A stretch of 34,970 nt of DNA from UBA5109 sp965662565. Its GTDB lineage: Bacteria > Pseudomonadota > Gammaproteobacteria > Pseudomonadales > Pseudohongiellaceae. Of this stretch, positions 32,950 to 34,970 are shown in pieces. The translations under genes were made by a program, and so were the position numbers. The notes under the pieces are model-generated. The model ran no database searches. It was given only the letters and a program-made list of their open reading frames with translations, and was not told where the DNA came from. Each line of letters starts with the position of its first letter. Positions within the stretch are counted from its first letter, which is position 1. Location of the stretch: positions 1-34,970 of the forward strand of contig CBFIHS010000021.1 of NCBI GenBank assembly GCA_965662565.1. Reading direction: 5' to 3'.

Positions 32950-34530
32950 ATGAGCCACAACATTCATGAACAAAAGATATTAATTCTCGATTTTGGTTCT
33001 CAGTACACCCAACTTATCGCACGCCGTGTTCGTGAAGCCGGCGTTTATTGTGAAATTCACCACTATGATCTTCCGGAAGAAGCGTTTACAGCCTTTGCTC
33101 CAATGGGGGTGATTCTCTCTGGTGGGCCAGAATCCGCCAACATAGTGAATGCGCCGCAAGCCCCCGCATACTTATTCAGTGCGAATATTCCTCTGTTGGG
33201 GATTTGTTATGGCATGCAGACCATGGCTCAACAGCTGGGTGGTCTGGTAGAGAGCTCCGACAAATCTGAATTTGGTCACGCCACAGTCAACGTACTTGAA
33301 GAAAGCTCTTTGTTGGGGAATTTGGGCGAAGCCATAGAAAAAGATGGCCTTATTCAGCATAACGTCTGGATGAGCCATGGTGACAAGGTAACTCAGTTAC
33401 CGGAAGGTTTTAGTGTTATCGCAGAAACCGAGAGTGCTCCAATTGCTGCGATGGCTGACCCAGGCAGACGTTTTTATGGTATTCAATTTCACCCTGAAGT
33501 AACCCATACACCCGCCGGGCAGAGCATCTTGAATCGCTTTGTTCATGATATTTGTGACTGTGAAGCTCTTTGGACGCCGGCCAATATCATTGAAGATGCC
33601 ATTAAAACGATCCGCAAGCAGGTTGGTGATGATCAGGTTCTACTGGGCTTGTCAGGCGGAGTAGATTCTTCTGTAGTAGCGGCATTGTTGCACGAAGCAA
33701 TTGGTGACCAGCTTACTTGTGTGTTTGTCGATAACGGCCTGCTGCGCTTGTGGGAAGGCGATCAGGTTATGGAGATGTTTGCCCACCACATGGGCATTAA
33801 AGTCGTTCGTGCAGATGCAGAAGACCTTTTCCTGGGCAAGTTGGCAGGGGTCGATAACCCTGAAAACAAACGCAAAGTAATTGGAAATACCTTTATTGAG
33901 GTATTCGATGCTGAAGCGGCTAAATTAGCAGGGGAAGTTAAATGGTTGGCACAGGGTACGATATATCCTGATGTGATCGAGTCTGCTGGCTCCAAACACG
34001 GAACTGCACACGTGATTAAATCTCACCACAATGTTGGTGGTTTGCCGGAAGATATGGCGCTAGAGCTGCTTGAACCTTTACGAGAGCTTTTTAAGGATGA
34101 GGTACGCAAAATTGGCTTAGCCTTGGGTTTGCCTTACGACATGGTTTACAGACATCCTTTTCCAGGCCCTGGGCTTGGAGTTCGAATATTGGGTGAAGTC
34201 AAAAAAGAGTATTGTGAGATCCTACGACAAGCCGATGCTATCTTTATAGAAGAGCTGCATAAAGCGGATTGGTACCACAAAGTCAGCCAAGCCTTCGTCG
34301 TATTCTTGCCGGTTAAATCTGTTGGTGTAGTCGGTGATGCGCGTCGCTATTCTTATGTTCTTTCAATTCGAGCGGTTGAAACAATTGATTTTATGACGGC
34401 ACGTTGGGCCCACCTTCCTTATGAGTTACTGGAAACGGTTTCAAATAGAATTATCAATGAAATCAAAGAAGTATCTCGTGTAGCTTATGACGTTTCTAGC
34501 AAGCCGCCAGCCACTATTGAGTGGGAGTAG
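32950..34530 (+). CDS. guaA: GMP synthase (glutamine-hydrolysing)
   Basis: GuaA aminates XMP to GMP using glutamine and ATP. The 526-aa protein has an N-terminal amidotransferase domain with Cys86 (LLGICYGMQTMAQQLGG) and the HPEVTHT histidine and glutamate. It is followed by the ATP-pyrophosphatase domain with the PP-loop LGLSGGVDSSVVAALL and the C-terminal dimerisation domain ending SKPPATIEWE. It follows guaB on the same strand. The conserved 3' end (GAGTGGGAGTAG) is a known kind of integration target, and an integrase gene begins 164 bases downstream. Confidence 0.98.
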   Translation: MSHNIHEQKILILDFGSQYTQLIARRVREAGVYCEIHHYDLPEEAFTAFAPMGVILSGGPESANIVNAPQAPAYLFSANIPLLGICYGMQTMAQQLGGLVESSDKSEFGHATVNVLEESSLLGNLGEAIEKDGLIQHNVWMSHGDKVTQLPEGFSVIAETESAPIAAMADPGRRFYGIQFHPEVTHTPAGQSILNRFVHDICDCEALWTPANIIEDAIKTIRKQVGDDQVLLGLSGGVDSSVVAALLHEAIGDQLTCVFVDNGLLRLWEGDQVMEMFAHHMGIKVVRADAEDLFLGKLAGVDNPENKRKVIGNTFIEVFDAEAAKLAGEVKWLAQGTIYPDVIESAGSKHGTAHVIKSHHNVGGLPEDMALELLEPLRELFKDEVRKIGLALGLPYDMVYRHPFPGPGLGVRILGEVKKEYCEILRQADAIFIEELHKADWYHKVSQAFVVFLPVKSVGVVGDARRYSYVLSIRAVETIDFMTARWAHLPYELLETVSNRIINEIKEVSRVAYDVSSKPPATIEWE

Positions 34531-34540
34531 CTTTTCAGAC

Positions 34541-34574
34541 GTAAGTCATTGATTTACTTAAGTTAATGACTTAC
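34541..34574 (+). other. Inverted repeat just after guaA
   Basis: GTAAGTCATT (34541-34550) and AATGACTTAC (34565-34574) pair perfectly over 10 bp, with an internal palindrome ACTTAAGT (34556-34563). There is no T-run after it. It may serve as a weak guaA terminator or as part of the attachment-site region of the neighbouring integrase. Confidence 0.6.
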
Positions 34575-34630
34575 ACATTACTTTCACACTCAGAACTCAA
34601 TCGTTGATTTCCTTAGTCTTTTTTCATACA

Positions 34631-34652
34631 GTTGCACAAAATGTTGCACAAA
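34631..34652 (+). repeat. Two direct repeats GTTGCACAAA upstream of the integrase gene
   Basis: The decamer GTTGCACAAA occurs at 34631-34640 and 34643-34652, 12 bp apart, between guaA and the integrase gene. Paired short direct repeats beside an integrase gene are what arm-type binding sites look like, so they may be part of attL. Inverted CTTAGTC (34612-34618) and GACTAAG (34685-34691) flank them. Confidence 0.6.
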
Positions 34653-34693
34653 CGTGTGACTACTGAAACTCGTAGTAACTCAGAGACTAAGAT

Positions 34694-34970
34694 TTGGCAC
34701 TGAAGAAACAGCAATTTGCAGATGACGAAATACCAATATTTGACGAAGCTTGTGTCTACAAGCGAGGTGAGTATTGGCAGTTTCGTATGTGGTTACCAAA
34801 AGAAAATAAGTACGCACGAAAAAGCCTACGCACACGCAGCGAAGCTACAGCTGTTGAACGTGGCAAAGCTGCTTACTTAGAGATTTACGCCAATTTGCAG
34901 CAAGGTAAATCCTACTTTTCCATAACTACAAAAGAGGGTGTGGAGAAGTATCTTGTTTTTCGCAAACGTG
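34694..34970 (+). CDS. Tyrosine-recombinase-type site-specific integrase, N-terminal part (runs off the window)
   Basis: An open frame of 92 codons runs from a TTG at 34694 to the window end. It encodes the N-terminus of a protein with YKRGEYWQFRMWLPKENKYARKSLRTRSEATAVERGKAAYLEIYANLQQGK (broken here as YKRGEYWQFRMWLP, KENKYARKSLRTRSE and AVERGKAAYLEIYANL). This beta-strand plus helix pattern is typical of phage/island integrase N-terminal DNA-binding regions, followed by the start of a core-binding domain. A stop codon two codons upstream excludes a longer start, so TTG (or CTG at 34700) is likely. The catalytic R-H-R-Y residues lie outside the window. Its position directly after guaA supports an element integrated at guaA. 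Confidence 0.8.
   Translation, partial: MALKKQQFADDEIPIFDEACVYKRGEYWQFRMWLPKENKYARKSLRTRSEATAVERGKAAYLEIYANLQQGKSYFSITTKEGVEKYLVFRKR

Noticed and set aside
34541..34574. Intrinsic terminator after guaA
   Set aside because: The 10-bp stem has a long loop and no T-run follows, so I list it only as an inverted repeat.

Overview
This window is a stretch of chromosome from a gammaproteobacterium. The evidence is a complete isc operon in the Escherichia/Pseudomonas order (iscR-iscS-iscU-iscA-hscB-hscA-fdx-iscX), followed by ndk-rlmN-pilF-rodZ-ispG-hisS-yfgM-bamB-der, plus tgt-yajC-secD-secF, suhB/trmJ and guaB-guaA. Protein lengths and active-site numbering are often identical to E. coli. The DNA is moderately AT-rich and several genes start with TTG. 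I cannot name a genus from the sequence alone.

Layout. (1) 1-5.1 kb: tRNA-Leu(CAA) on the minus strand, queA, a tightly convergent pyruvate kinase, a type-2 malate dehydrogenase with a good terminator, then tgt. queA and tgt, usually neighbours, are separated here by pyk and mdh. (2) 5.1-8.4 kb: yajC-secD-secF, the accessory part of the Sec translocase. (3) 8.4-10.1 kb, minus strand: suhB and a tandem universal stress protein (UspE type). (4) 10.2-17.1 kb: trmJ, then the isc iron-sulfur assembly operon, opening with a promoter that overlaps a recognisable IscR site. A 10-base run of N interrupts the end of hscB. (5) 17.3-26.7 kb: ndk through der and a class-I glutamine amidotransferase, all on the plus strand. 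(6) 26.7-31.0 kb, minus strand: xseA, a SAM methyltransferase and polyphosphate kinase. (7) 31.2-34.5 kb: guaB and guaA, the two enzymes that make GMP from IMP. (8) 34.5-34.97 kb: immediately after guaA, the first 92 codons of a tyrosine-recombinase-type integrase run off the window. This is probably the left edge of an element integrated at the 3' end of guaA.

The genes are mostly core housekeeping. IscR and the Isc proteins supply the Fe-S clusters needed by RlmN and IspG in the next gene block. SecDF-YajC, YfgM and BamB serve envelope protein traffic. No CRISPR array, insertion sequence, toxin-antitoxin pair or defence system is present.

The most unusual signal is intergenic. Short tandem repeats (9-12 bp units) recur after several genes. 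After iscA, rodZ and guaB they begin at or across the TAG stop codon and reiterate TAG. Two nested inverted-repeat structures lie in the iscA-hscB and guaB-guaA gaps. No gap between genes exceeds 300 bases; the larger gaps are described in the entries.
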